Source: Oreohelix idahoensis (lineage: Eukaryota > Mollusca > Gastropoda > Stylommatophora > Oreohelicidae). From it: a stretch of DNA of 64,000 nucleotides. The position numbers were made by a program, and so were the translations under genes. Shown here in pieces: positions 1-11,220 of the stretch. The notes beneath the pieces are model-generated. The model saw only the letters and a list, made by a program, of their open reading frames with translations. It searched no databases and was not told where the DNA came from. The first letter of the stretch is position 1; each line of letters begins with the position of its first letter. Where the stretch lies: positions 1 through 64,000 of the forward strand of contig JAMPIV010019104.1 of assembly GCA_024509875.1 (NCBI GenBank), given 5' to 3'.

Positions 1-430
1 CAAAAATCTCCCATAAAATATATTCTCCAAAATTTTATAATTTTCTTCAATCTTTCTCTCGTATTGTTATAAGATATATGGGGAAGAGTAGCCTTTTGGA
101 TGAGTAACGTTAGAGGGTTAAATCATATAAGTTTTAGTTTATGTATATTGGGAATCTGGTGAATGTGGTAATTAGCCCCCCACCCTATCACTTTCTTGTG
201 ATATGTTTTATGGTGCAGATATTGTAGGGGGATAGATCGGTAGAGTTTTTTGATAATGGGTGTTAATGAATGTGTTTGTACCTGGGTATATCCCCCCCCC
301 TTAATTGAATTTGAGATATTAAGTAAGGGAGATTTTTAGTAGTTAATGATATTAGGGGAGTAATTATATAATTTTAAACTTCAGTTAAGTGGATATTTAA
401 TTTTTATCTATTTTTAATATATTATGGTAT

Positions 431-462
<32 letters not shown>

Positions 463-1178
463 ACCCCCCCCCCCCCCCCAAGTGATTATGAGGGGATTCC
501 TAAAAAGTTATATTAGGAAGTTTAAATAATAAAGGGAGGTTAGAATAGTTAGGGTGGTTGGGAAAAGGGATTAAATTATGTGTTACTACGGGCGAAATTC
601 TCAAAAACCCACTAAGAAGAAAAACGATTAATAAAATAGTTACATACCGATTATCGTTTTTTTCTTCCCGCAATGGAGAACGATAAATCACGTAATCTGA
701 CGGCCAGGCAATTATTTTTCATAGAGACCGAATCCCCGTTTTCTGTCCCATTATATACAAGAGAAAACACCCACGCGAATTCCCGTCCTACGCTAATCCC
801 GGACCAATGGGAGCGCTAGAAAAATCAATACTATCAACCCACGCAAACCCCGCGTGCTTCCGGCCGCGTGCTTCCGGCCTCGTCATATCGCGTGCCAGAA
901 ATGGCGATTATTTTCGTAAACAACGAAATTTACGGGAATCGCGAAAAATCAGAAGAAAGTAAAACTGGCCGAGTGAAAAATAAACCTACCGACCTAAAAC
1001 GAACCCATTTAAATTACCTTCCCAAAAGTACCGAACACGATATATTCACATGAGAAGAAACAAGGCAATCCCATATAATTACAAAGTGAAGAGAAATGGT
1101 GAAAACTCAAACTAGAACCACAGAATCGGGCCTGAAATACAAAATAGACGACATAATCGGGCCGGATGAAAGTCAGAA
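1..1178. other. Unassigned AT-rich DNA with poly-C tracts
   Basis: I see no recognisable gene or element here. The stretch is AT-rich on the left, with short C runs near 292-300 and a long one at 432-480. A small direct duplication of a GC-rich motif (gcgtgcttccggcc) lies around 850-878. The short open frames have no family resemblance and look like chance. Confidence 0.5.
432..480. repeat. Poly-C homopolymer tract
   Basis: About 48 bases are almost pure C, broken by one A. Similar tracts occur at 17747-17765, 53265-53287 and 54900-54937, and a G run at 19801-19823. Such runs are hard to sequence, so the true length is uncertain. Confidence 0.9.
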
Positions 1179-1896
1179 TTACAGTGTAGCATCACAATGC
1201 CACATAAGTCGAGTATTTATTATTCGCTCCATCAATTTTCCAACACAACTAAGTAGACTGATAGGTCTGTAGCCATTTGGTTCTGTCTGAACTTTGTCTT
1301 TCTTAGGTATTGGAATCAGTATGGCATCTTTCCATGCCTGTGGTACTATTCCTCTTTTCCAGCTGCAGTTTAGGATGGCCAGAAGCTTCTTTTTTGCCTT
1401 TGTTCCTAGGCCTGTTAGCATTTCATTGGTTATCCCATCTTTTCCGGGTGACTTATTTTTCTTTAGCGCCCTCATTGCCTCTTCTATTTCTTGCATTGTT
1501 AACTTTGCCATCATGTGTTCTTCTGGTGCAAGCTTTTTGTTATCATGATTCCTTTGTTCATCAATGATGGCCTTTCTTCTGTCTATAGGGACATCAATGT
1601 GGTTTGCCCCAGCATAGTGTTCCATGAGTGCATTTGCAGCTTTTTTTCCCCGAGAGCATATTTTCACCTTGTTTGATTGTGATGTGATTTTTGTAAGGTT
1701 CTTCGTTGTTCAAAGCTCTAACTAGTTTCCACAGTTTGTTCCCTTCTTTATCTAGGTTAAGATTTTCTGTTGTTTGCTTCCAGCAGTCTCTTGTTGTTTG
1801 GTTTAGTGTTCTTCTGTACTTTGCAGTGGTTGCTTTGAGCAAGATGTTTGCCTCAGTTGTTTGTTCTGTTTCTGCTGTGTCTCTGGGAGCGTTCAC
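1179..1896 (-). pseudogene. Non-LTR retrotransposon RT fragment (broken)
   Basis: Reading the minus strand from 1896, a lysine-rich linker (KLWKLVRALNNEEP) is followed, after a frameshift near 1600-1660, by the N-terminal part of a LINE reverse transcriptase. The key motifs are NKSPGKDGITNEML and GYRPISLLSCVGKLMERI, typical of RT blocks 1-2 in Jockey/I-type non-LTR elements. The catalytic YADD block and everything downstream are absent: homology stops near 1179. It is a truncated, dead fragment of about 720 bp. The exact clade is uncertain. It could belong to the same family as the RNase H LINE at 49508-52846, but nothing here overlaps that part. Confidence 0.85.
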
Positions 1897-2962
1897 TTCA
1901 TAATTATATTTTCAGATTTACTATAAATGTCACTTGAAGCAGTACAGGTAAGAAATTTTAAAGGGGCTCACAGTGTCAGAGTCACGAAGTTTCCACTACT
2001 TAGGAAAATGATAGGTTGGTAACTTCTCTCAAATGTAAAATTCTTGGTCACACCACAATTAGTTAAAACGTCGGAAATGTTACTGTTTGTAATTTATCTC
2101 GCCACAGGGGCTGAATGTACACTGAGATTGTTGGGAAGAATTATAATCTGGCTCTATAGGCCCAGTTATTGCATTTTTAGTACCGTATTAAAGTTCGTGA
2201 GATGAGTACTCTGTCTCTTTCTGGATGCAAACACAATGCCAGACAGGTTGTAACTTGGAAACTCACTTATTTAAAGACATAAAATGTTTTCTTCTAGGTT
2301 CTCTTATACTGGAAAAAACCCGCTGGTAGATGTTGGGCATTACCCAGAATACTGTATAAAGAAAAAGAAACATACAGAATACTTAAACATAATATTATAC
2401 ACATCCTATCCTACCCTCGCGTAAAACATAATATTCACTTCGGTTATTAACTTCAAGCTAGAGACTATAAGCTTAGCGCTTGTCTCATCGTTTAGACGTC
2501 CGTGAAATAAATTATAGTCATTACAAAAATCAATCATCATGAATTAGAAATACACACGTATTTCGTCAATACTCAATGGTGAATCAGTGCATTAATTTAG
2601 ATGGTAAAACTATTCTCTGACTGGTTACTAGCAATTTAATTAAATTTATTTATAGCTGTATGAGTTTTAGCTAGAAATTTTAATTTATTTTGCTCTCCAC
2701 TGTAACACAGTAACTTTTGAGAATTATAACTGAATTATCATTTAATCTCTCTGCACAGAAACTAAACTAGTGAAAATGAAATTCGAACTAGCAATCTTAG
2801 TACTCGGTAATACTAGTCAATATATTTACCTCACACAGAACTAAAACTATCTCCAATCGACCAACTAAATGATACTTCTATATTAACAGAGATCTTAGGA
2901 ATCGAAAGCTAGATAATTCTAGTCTTGACTGCGGAGTACTGAATGAATTTGAGTTACATTTA
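1897..2962. other. Unassigned AT-rich DNA left of Gyp1
   Basis: I see no coding region, terminal repeat or RNA gene here. The sequence is AT-rich without obvious periodicity. It is the left flank of the Gyp1 insertion, and its last five bases form one copy of that element's target duplication. Confidence 0.5.
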
Positions 2963-2967
2963 CTTGG
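2963..2967. repeat. Gyp1 target-site duplication, left copy (CTTGG)
   Basis: The five bases before the left LTR are cttgg, and the five bases after the right LTR (12302-12306) are the same. A 5-bp duplication is usual for Ty3/gypsy integration and shows the element is complete at both ends. Confidence 0.93.
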
Positions 2968-4048
2968 TGTTGGAGTCCGTTTATGGTAATGGTATTGATT
3001 TTATCACGCGAATGGTTGAATACGAACAAAATGTCAATAAACTTCTTCAAACGAACATTCCAACAGGTATCGTTGCATTGGGTGAACTGGGCGAGTATTG
3101 GCAGCACACAAGTCGGTGTTTACTGTACATGTATTTTATTGACGTGACACCAACGAAGTGGAACAAGACAATCATAGTTACAGATGTGAAGATCATACGT
3201 TAAAATGTTAATATCACTGTTAAAAGTTGTTGTAGATTCTCTAACAGTTAAGTTCTCTTATTCCAGTGACTAAGGATCACTTCCATTTCATATAACAGAC
3301 ATGGTAATTAACGTCCATTGACCTTCTCCCAAGGACGTTTATTAAGGCAAACGGATTCATTCTCACGGAGCAATAATTTATCATACTTGTAAGCATCCCA
3401 GACTTTGTTGTAAAATTCTTGGATCGCATATCCAATCCAAACAAAAGGCAGATATAACAATACAACCAAGTTAGTGTTTCATCTTGGCTAACCTCTCGGT
3501 ATCCATACCACGACTTTGGCATAGGTAAAACGGCATATTAAACATGTGAAGCATATATCTATATTCATAAACTTGATTCCACATATGGATTCTCCCTCTA
3601 CAAAAGATTCCAAAGGCTATCGACTCCGTTTGTCCAATTCTAGGAATGTCATCTCCGATGAATTCCCGCTAGACCATTAATAGGAGCGGCCTGATACTTT
3701 AATTTACGTAATTAAACTTGCCATACGAAATGGGGCGACACTTACTTCAGACATCCACTATTGGCTTCGCCATGAAGACCAATAGATACGAATACAACTG
3801 CTGGCTTCTTCAAATCTGCCAGGAATCAAATAATAACACTGCGGACATAAAATGTCGTCCGAGCTGCCCCTATCATGACGTCACAATCTACTCAACTAGG
3901 TTACACGTGCGTCCAAAGCAACACTCACTGCTTTGTGCACGTCAGTGCGCGAATCCATCGAACGCACAAACAATATAACTACATAAAACTGGTGCGTACA
4001 TTTGGCAGGACCGAAGACTACCCCCTTAGGTAATAAATGTACGTAACA
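2968..4048 (-). repeat. Gyp1 3' LTR
   Basis: This LTR is 1081 bp, starts TGTTACG and ends CCAACA in element orientation. It aligns with 11221-12301 at a constant offset of 8253 bases, with no net indel. The single difference I found is at 3321 (c here, t at 11574). It would supply the polyadenylation signal of the element's transcript. Confidence 0.95.
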
Positions 4049-4073
4049 GCTCCCTTATTACCTCCCCTTAAAA
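4049..4073 (-). other. Gyp1 polypurine tract
   Basis: Directly upstream of the 3' LTR in element orientation lies a purine-rich run (AAGGGGAGGTAATAAGGGAG). Its place and composition fit the primer for plus-strand DNA synthesis. Confidence 0.75.
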
Positions 4074-5036
4074 AAATTAATCCCATTAATTTTTTTCGAA
4101 CTAATTACTCGAGAGAGGTGAGTCAAAACTACAACAAGATTTATGACATGCATAAAATTATATCATATTAAGAAAAGAATATTGACTTGAAATTAATAGA
4201 ACTAAATGACAGTATGCATTAAAGCACACATCCACCATCGACCTACTTTGGAACGATGTGGTAATATTCGAAGTAAAAAGAAGTTGAAAATGAAAATGAA
4301 GAATCAACAAAAAAGATGATAATAAAATTGAACTAAGTTTTCAACAAAATTTGAAACATATGATTTCAAAAAATGAAAATGAACAGCAACACTGATGATA
4401 ATCAATGATAAAAGAATCAGTGAAACAGAAAATTTTGAAATACAATGTGCAAAAATGAAGCAATGTAAAATTAAACACTTTAAGAAGCAACGCACTTACT
4501 GATATCTAGCACTAGTAAGTTTGACTAGTTATCTAAAAGTAAAATATCATGTAGTGGGATACGTGACTACACGTATTGCGAGACACTAATAACGTTAGTA
4601 GATGTGTGATTTATAAACAATCAAATTGATTAAATTGAATTAATCTAATTCTAGTATTTAATTACACATAAGTAAATAACTAGTAATTTATTCTAAGTAA
4701 TTCTAATTTCAGTCATTGTGAATATTCGTTCAGAACTATTTAGAGTCAACAAGAATAGGTTCCTAATGTTCCATGCACGAAATAAGTTAACAAACACGAT
4801 ATGTAGTGTAATATGTTCCATAACACTAATGAATGTCTATTTGTCGTTTTTACCAATGTTTCCATACTAAAAAAAATGTTACTTTAATATCACTGTTCCC
4901 GTTCTAATAAAACGTTACTTCACAAGAAATAATGTTATAATCCATATGTAAGTATGTTCTGAAAGTTATATATATACGAATACTGTAGAGCTACACATAG
5001 TATTCACAGATGTACAATTAACGACACTGTACAAAG
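4074..5036 (-). other. Gyp1 3' noncoding region
   Basis: Nearly 1 kb of AT-rich sequence lies between the RNase H stop and the polypurine tract. I found no open frame resembling an envelope or accessory gene, so the element appears to lack env. Confidence 0.6.
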
Positions 5037-6490
5037 TTATTCATGTTTCGGTGAGGACGTGTCTCGATCCAAAAGTAGTTTAGTTTCACCAAGTTCACTA
5101 GGGCATCTTGAAAGACAGTCTGCAAATACATTCTGCACTCCAGGAATAGCACGTATCTCAAAGTGGAATGGCTGGAGAGCTATAGCGTAACGCGCTGACT
5201 TTGATGACTTAACGTTTCCAGTATTCAATGCCGTAAGAGCTTTCTGGTCAGACTCCACCACAAAGTGTGAGCCGAGCAGGTAACGTTCCAGTTTTGTGAT
5301 TGACCATACAAGAGCAAGGAGCTCTTTATCGAGAACGGAGTACTTCATTTCACTCGTCGTAAGCTTTCTGGATACGTAAATAATTGGAAACAAGGTGCCT
5401 CCGTATTCTTGCATCAAAACTGCCGCGATAGCGTAAGAAGAAGCATCACTGCGAAGAACAAAGGTGAGATCTTTGTTAGGCAACCTTAAAAAAGGCTTAT
5501 TTGAAAAAAATTGTTTTATATAGTCTAACGCCGTTTGGTGATCCTGCGACCACTTTATTACATTAGGTGTGCCTTTCTTCAGTAACGAAGAAAGAGGTGC
5601 AGTTATAGTAGACAAATGAGGGATGAATTTAGAATAGAACTGTATTAGTCCTAAGAGTGACCTCACTTGTTTTTTTGTCTTAGGTGCTGAGATGTTTAAA
5701 ATTTTAGAGACGTTACTGTCTTCTGTATATATTAAACCGCGACCTATACGGTGACCAAGAAATGAGATGTCATGAAAACCGACAAAAGCCTTTGAAGGTT
5801 TTGCTGTTAAGTTGTAATCCCGTAAGGTAGAAAGTAAAGATTTTAAACCCTGAATATGTTCATCCCAAGAGTCACTGAAAAGACAGATGTCATCTATATA
5901 AGTAATGACATCGGGACGATGAGACAATATGCGGCGCATCATGCGTACAAAGGTAGCTGGCGCATTCATTAACCCGAATGGCATAAAATTATATTGAAAA
6001 AGACCCTTTGGCGTCGAGAAAGCGGTGAATGGCTTTGCTTTAGGGGTTAATGGCACTTGCCAATAACCCTTTGAAAGGTCAAATTTCGAAAAGAATGTGG
6101 CATGAGACAATTTCTCTAATAAGTCGTCTAAAAGAGGTAATGGTTCCGCATCGAATTTTGTAACTTTATTTAATTTCCTGTAATCTACGCAAAGACGTAT
6201 ATTGTTGTTATATTGTTGTCCTTCTTCCGAATGATTACCATAGAAGAAGAATATGGTGATGAAGATGGTTCAATTATATTTAATTGAAGCATCTCATCCA
6301 ATTCCCTATCAACCTTATCACGAAAGTGTAAAGGAATAGGATATGGGCGAACTCGAATAGGTGTATCGTCAGTCAGAATAATGTCATGTTGGATGACTGA
6401 CGTATGACCTGGGATGTCAGTAAGGACATCCTCATACGTGTGTAGAATATTAGAGACTTGCTGACGTTGATCATCAGTAAGAGTAGATGA
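5037..6490 (-). pseudogene. pol: Gyp1 reverse transcriptase-RNase H (frameshifted)
   Basis: This is the 3' end of the Gyp1 polyprotein. The RT fingers region begins within a frame shared with integrase (about 6466, DIPGHTSVIQHD), with no stop between the two. An 11-bp tandem duplication near 6208-6230 shifts the frame. The remaining 357-residue frame (6110-5037) has the palm motif FSKFDLSKGYWQVP, the catalytic YIDD box, a connection domain, and RNase H with the SDAS, ELLALVW and ESDQ blocks, ending ADCLSRCPSE. All catalytic aspartates I can see are present, so the duplication is the main defect in this part. Confidence 0.93.
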
Positions 6491-6639
6491 GATAGTAACA
6501 TCATTCCATTTCTCAGTGGAATGGAGTGGTACAACTGGTATTGGTAGTTGTACATCATCAAAAGAAGATTCCTCTTCTTGGATGACTGACAAACTAGAAT
6601 AGTGTTGAATAGGTGGTGTAGGATCGTCAGTTGCCTGAA

Positions 6640-8089
6640 ACACTGACTGTAAGTAATCAGGACGTGAGTAATACTCCTTCAACATGTTAATGTGGAAGGT
6701 TTTATGTTTGCCATTAACATCAACGATGTAGTCGACATCGGATATTCTTGAGATGATCCTGAAAGGACCTCTCCAGGTAATTAAAAGACGATTGTTATGC
6801 GCAGGAAGTAATACAAAAGCTTCATCACCAGGTATGAGCTGGCGAAGACGTCTATATTTGTTTGCAGATAGACGAGCTTTTTCTTTGGCATGTTCGGATG
6901 ATGCAGTAGCTAGTCTACAAGCATCTATGATTTTCTTTCTAAGAGAGATCACATACTCATAAGAGGATTGAGTTTCCTCTTCAATATTCTCATCCACTAA
7001 TAAGTCGTGGATTAACGACATCGGACCGCGTGGTTGCATGCCAAAAACAAGCTGGAACGGAGAAAAACCCGTTGCTTGATTTTGTACCTCGCGATACGCA
7101 AAGAGACAAGCGGGTAGGACCCGATCCCAGTCTTGGGGATGGTCTTGAGTCATCTTACCCAACAACTGCTTGAGTGTCCTATTGAGACGCTCAATTAACC
7201 CATTTGACATCGGATGATAAATAGAACTAAGAGATCTATCTATACCTAATGTCTTCATCACTTGAGACATGGATTCAGAAATGAATTGAACCCCATGATC
7301 CGACAAGATTTTCCGTGGAAAACCAATGCGTGAGAAGATTAACATCAATGCCTCTGCTACACTGGCAGATGAAGTGTTCTTGAGAGGGATGGCCTCAGGC
7401 CAACGAGTGCACATATCAATGCACGTAAGAATATGCGTATGCCCTCTAGCAGATGGAAGCATTGGACCAATAATGTCAATGGCCATTTTATCAAATGGTC
7501 TAATCGGGATGTCCGCAGCTTGAATAGGAGCCGCATGAAATGGACCCCGTACCTTAACTTCTTGACATAATTAACAGGACCGACAATAGAGAGTAACATC
7601 TCTATGGACGCCTGGCCAGTAGAATGCCGAAAGCACTCTGGATTTGGTACGCGAAAAACCCATATGGCCCGCACATTGCGAGTCATGAGCATGCCGTAAT
7701 ATACGAGATCTCATACAGGATGGTACTAGAATTTGAGAACATATGGATGAATCCTTTTCCCGTATTATTCTAACCAAAATCCCATTTTTAAGTATAAAGT
7801 CATGTCTAGATTTTGCAAGTTTGTTGCTTGTATTCTTTTTGTTAACATACTGAAAGAATTTTTTTAATGAATTATCATTCTTTTGCAATGTTGCAAACAA
7901 CTCCCGTGAAATAGGAGCATCATCATCACAAGTGGTATGAACTGTAGGTTCAATAGGTGTATCATGCGACATATTAATAGCTTGCGCTCTAGTCACTACT
8001 GCATTTGCAGTTTGAATATGTCGATCTTCCCATTCAGCAATTTGCTGAGGTGTACACTCTTTAATACCATGTATGCGACCAAGAATCAA
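6640..8089 (-). pseudogene. pol: Gyp1 integrase, upstream of RT (one internal stop)
   Basis: It starts with a linker and an HHCC zinc-binding module (HAHDSQCAGHMGFS ... LYCRSC). A single in-frame stop near 7571-7573 lies between the two zinc cysteines. Past the stop the frame continues into the catalytic core, with D in MAIDIIGPM, D in LSDHGVQF and E in NGLIERLNRTL. Spacing is 58 residues between the Ds and 35 from the second D to E, the normal DD35E layout. A GPY/F module (TWRGPFRIISRI, about 6781-6660) follows, and the frame then runs straight into RT. Integrase placed between protease and RT is the defining oddity of the family. Confidence 0.93.
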
Positions 8090-8090
8090 A

Positions 8091-8760
8091 TCACAAATTG
8101 GATTTGGAAGAAGACATGCTTGGATCTGTCCTGAAAAAAAATGGAGTATGAAGTGTTATAATGGCTGTGGGGAATGTTTCCACAGTTCCGCCAAACGTGA
8201 CACATTTCACAACCCTGCCCGTCGCACAACTAGGGTCGATCAGCGATGTCCGGACGCCCACTGTCGTACAACCTGAGTCGAATAAAAGAGAGCATGAAAT
8301 ATTGTTAACAAATCCTCTGTTAAACTTAAGAGAGCCCTGTCCATGGTGTACTGACGCAGGAGTGGCTATGCAGACTGCAGGTAGACTAGGCAAGGTATGT
8401 CCGCAACGCAGCGTCGTGATCGCCTTAGGCTGGAAAAGAGTCGAGCATTCTGGGCAGTCTTTCACCTGGGAACAATCTAGAGAACAAGACATAGCATTGT
8501 GAGTTTCAGCTACTTTACCCTGTTCAGTGTTAGCCTGTGTATCATTAAAAGCAACATTAGAATGTCTAACTGTATTATTCGACGATCTATCTCGTCGGCG
8601 CGATCGATTGTGATTTTTGTCATTAAAATTGCCATAATTGTCGTTTCTGCTAGAGTTAAAATTTGGATTAGTCCGATAATTAGTAGAATGATCGTTATGA
8701 TGTTGGTTAAATGGTTTATTTCCAAAAAAATTGTCTGTTTTGCGGACCCTGAGACCTTGA
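8091..8760 (-). pseudogene. pol: Gyp1 protease region with Cys-His motif
   Basis: The frame lies one base off from Gag. Its N-terminal part is rich in N, R, D and S, like a nucleocapsid tail. It then has a Cys-rich block with CPEC followed ten residues later by LRCGHTLP (about 8387-8457), and a retropepsin core (CSLLFDSGCTTVG; active-site DSG at about 8271-8279). The frame is lost at a run of eight T (element strand, near 8130-8140), just before the linker to integrase. No classical CCHC knuckle is visible, so the Cys-His block may take that role; this is inference. Confidence 0.82.
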
Positions 8761-10165
8761 TCTCCAGTTTTGTTTATTATAATGTCCTTGATTATTTTTA
8801 AAATAATTGTTACCAAAATCTCGCGATCTGTGAGTTTGGTTCCAAGAAACATTAAATGGAGCAGATTGTTGAAATTGCTTCCCTTTGTAAAAGTTATCAT
8901 TGGTGAAATTATGATTATTTCCCTTATTGACATATCTATCAGCACTAAAAGAACGATTGCGTGAAAAATTGTTTTGTTGTGCTGCAAAAGCAACAGGCAA
9001 TTCACTCTTAATCTGCGCGTTACTTAGATCCATGTTTGGGTGAGCAGTGCAAAAATTTTTTGCATGTTCTTCTAAGTTTTTCATTGATAAAGGTTTCCGT
9101 TCGTGTAAAAATGCGAGAAATGTAGGATTTACCGACGAAAGTACCTTATCGCGCATCAGTAAATCAAAGAGACCTTCATACGACTTTTCAATTTTGGATA
9201 ATTCGATCCATCTTTCTAATGTTAGTTGTATCTGTGACAGAAAATCACTAAAATTTCTGCTAGATTGGGGTAGTAATGTGTGAAATCTCAAACGATATTC
9301 GTTTTCTGTCATTTGAAATTTTTGCAGAAGTGCTGCTCTAAGAGCATTGTAGTCATTTTTCTCACCAATGCTGGTGGTATGATAAACTGCTAATGCATCT
9401 CCTGTAAGTAATCTGGATAAATATGTACAGTATAGAGCTTTATCCACGTTATAAGACCCACAAGTGGCCTCAAACCTATCCAGGAAGAATATTACGTCAT
9501 CAGACGGGGGATTAAATTTTGGCAATTTAAGGTGAATCTCCTTAAAATGATCCTGTCTGGATGAAGTGTGGCTTTCAAAAGTTCTCTGAGAATTAGATTC
9601 CTGAGTTAACCTAATTCTCTCATATTCTGACTCTGCTAATTTCAGTTCATGCTGTCGTTTTCTTTCATTCTCTTCCATCTCAAGCTGAAGTCGTTTTGTG
9701 TTTTGTTCAGCTATTAATCTCCTTTCTTCTATTTCTTTTTGTTTCTGTTCCATTTCCTTTTTAAGTCTTTCTTCAGACTCCTTTTGCTTCTGTTCTGCTT
9801 CTCGCTGAAATCGTTTCTCTTCTCTATTCAGCGGCCAATCTCATTTTTTTCTCCTCTTCCTCAGCTATAAATTTCCTCTTCTTTTCATCCTCCTCAGCAG
9901 TTAATCTCATTTTTTTCTCATTTTCCTCAGCCTCAATCCGTTTTTGATCTGCCTCAAATTTCATCTTCTTCTCTTGTTCCTCAGCCTCAATCCGTTTCTG
10001 ATCTGCCTCAAATTTCAAATTTTCCAAACGTAAAGTTTCCAATCTTCTCTGATCAGCTTCTATTTCTTGAGCTTTCTTATATTCTGACAGTGCAAATGCT
10101 TTAGCTTCATCAGGAGCCATCTGAAGAGCTTTTGCTTGCTTAATGAAATAGTCTAAGGTAGCCAT
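8716..10165 (-). pseudogene. gag: Gyp1 Gag (coiled coil plus capsid, frameshifted)
   Basis: The start codon at 10165 opens MATLDYFIKQAKALQ, followed by about 190 residues of charged heptad-like repeats (for example KRIEAEEQEKKMKFEADQ) that should form a long coiled coil. The frame breaks near 9826 (stop after 113 codons) and resumes one base off. The capsid-like part follows (LPKFNPPSDDVIFFLDRFEATC ... FSDFLSQIQLTLERW), then an N/R/Q-rich tail. It closes at 8716 just after a run of seven T, where the protease frame takes over. Gag would form the particle and bind element RNA. The same layout is seen in the copies at 14442 and 30873, which supports the assignment. Confidence 0.9.
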
Positions 10166-11197
10166 TTCAATATTATTATGTAATAATATTACTTAAAAGT
10201 GTTACTACAACTAGTGGTCCTCGTTCCTGTCCTTAGAACGGTATAATGTTATCATATAATTATTAAATATGTTATTAATCAATAAATTTATGTAATCAAA
10301 TGTCATGAAATGAACAACGAGAAAGACAATAGAAACATAACCGACAAGACATGATAAAATGGACGGGTGAACACAATCGTAGAAATCAAAAAAAATAAAA
10401 TGTATAACTTAAATAGAATATCGTAAAAATATACGACGATAACTACGATCAGATAGTTAAAAAGACAATAGACAACACAGTGTAAAAACAATGGTTTTGT
10501 AAAAAACTAAACGACAGGAAAGGTGAGATGGACAATAATCACAAACAAAATACATCATGAAAATAAGGTACGATTAAAAAGAACTATGAGAACAACAAGT
10601 AAAACTTGACGAAACAGCTAGAACAGATAGGTGTTACAGACCACCAAACACAGTGGACCTAGAATCCTTCTACGCTCACGCGTAGGAACATTCCACTGCG
10701 GGAAGTCTGCAAAATAATGTCCTACAGAACGTCTGACGAAGAGCCCGAATTGACTTCGAGATGGATCTCGTTCGTCAGATCTACCTCCCAACCTCCCGCA
10801 AAGAATACACAACACATAACAAATAATATAGAAAATATAGATATGAACATTAAAGGCACAGCTAAATGTAATAAGGTGTATAACGACAACACGCTATACT
10901 CATCTCGCGTGCCGGAAAGAACAACCAATGTGCCTCGTCCCCGTGTATGTACTGGAGGAATAAAATACTTCGTTCTGCTTTTTCAACACAAGCTCGCACG
11001 TAATGAGGAATAGGTTATCCCAAGTGCAGTTAGTCACCGTACAACTGGACCTGGAGGTTGATTGATGACCTTGAGGTAACGGTTAGTTGATTCTGATTCA
11101 ATGTTCCAAATTTAAGATGATTTCACCTTGAAAGAACAAATCCCATCTTCAAACGATTCCTTGGCTTGCGTTCGTTCCTTTGAAATAATTATTTTCA
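10166..11197 (-). other. Gyp1 5' leader
   Basis: About 1 kb between the primer site and the Gag start, with no convincing open frame. A long untranslated leader that could carry packaging signals is usual for LTR elements; I see no specific structure. Confidence 0.6.
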
Positions 11198-11215
11198 AAC
11201 CACGCTGGCACACCA
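11198..11215 (-). other. Gyp1 candidate primer-binding site
   Basis: Five bases inside the 5' LTR edge lies TGGTGTGCCAGCGTGGTT (element strand). It begins TGG as expected for pairing with a tRNA 3' CCA end, and its complement continues into a T-loop-like TTCAAAC. I could not name the tRNA. Confidence 0.55.
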
Positions 11216-11220
11216 TTTTC

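Noticed and set aside
3277..3978. Open frames of about 80 residues repeated at 11530-12231
   Set aside because: They lie inside the Gyp1 LTRs and are repeated only because the LTRs are; no domain or start context supports them.
4074..5036. Envelope gene in Gyp1
   Set aside because: No long frame, signal peptide or membrane segment lies between RNase H and the 3' LTR.
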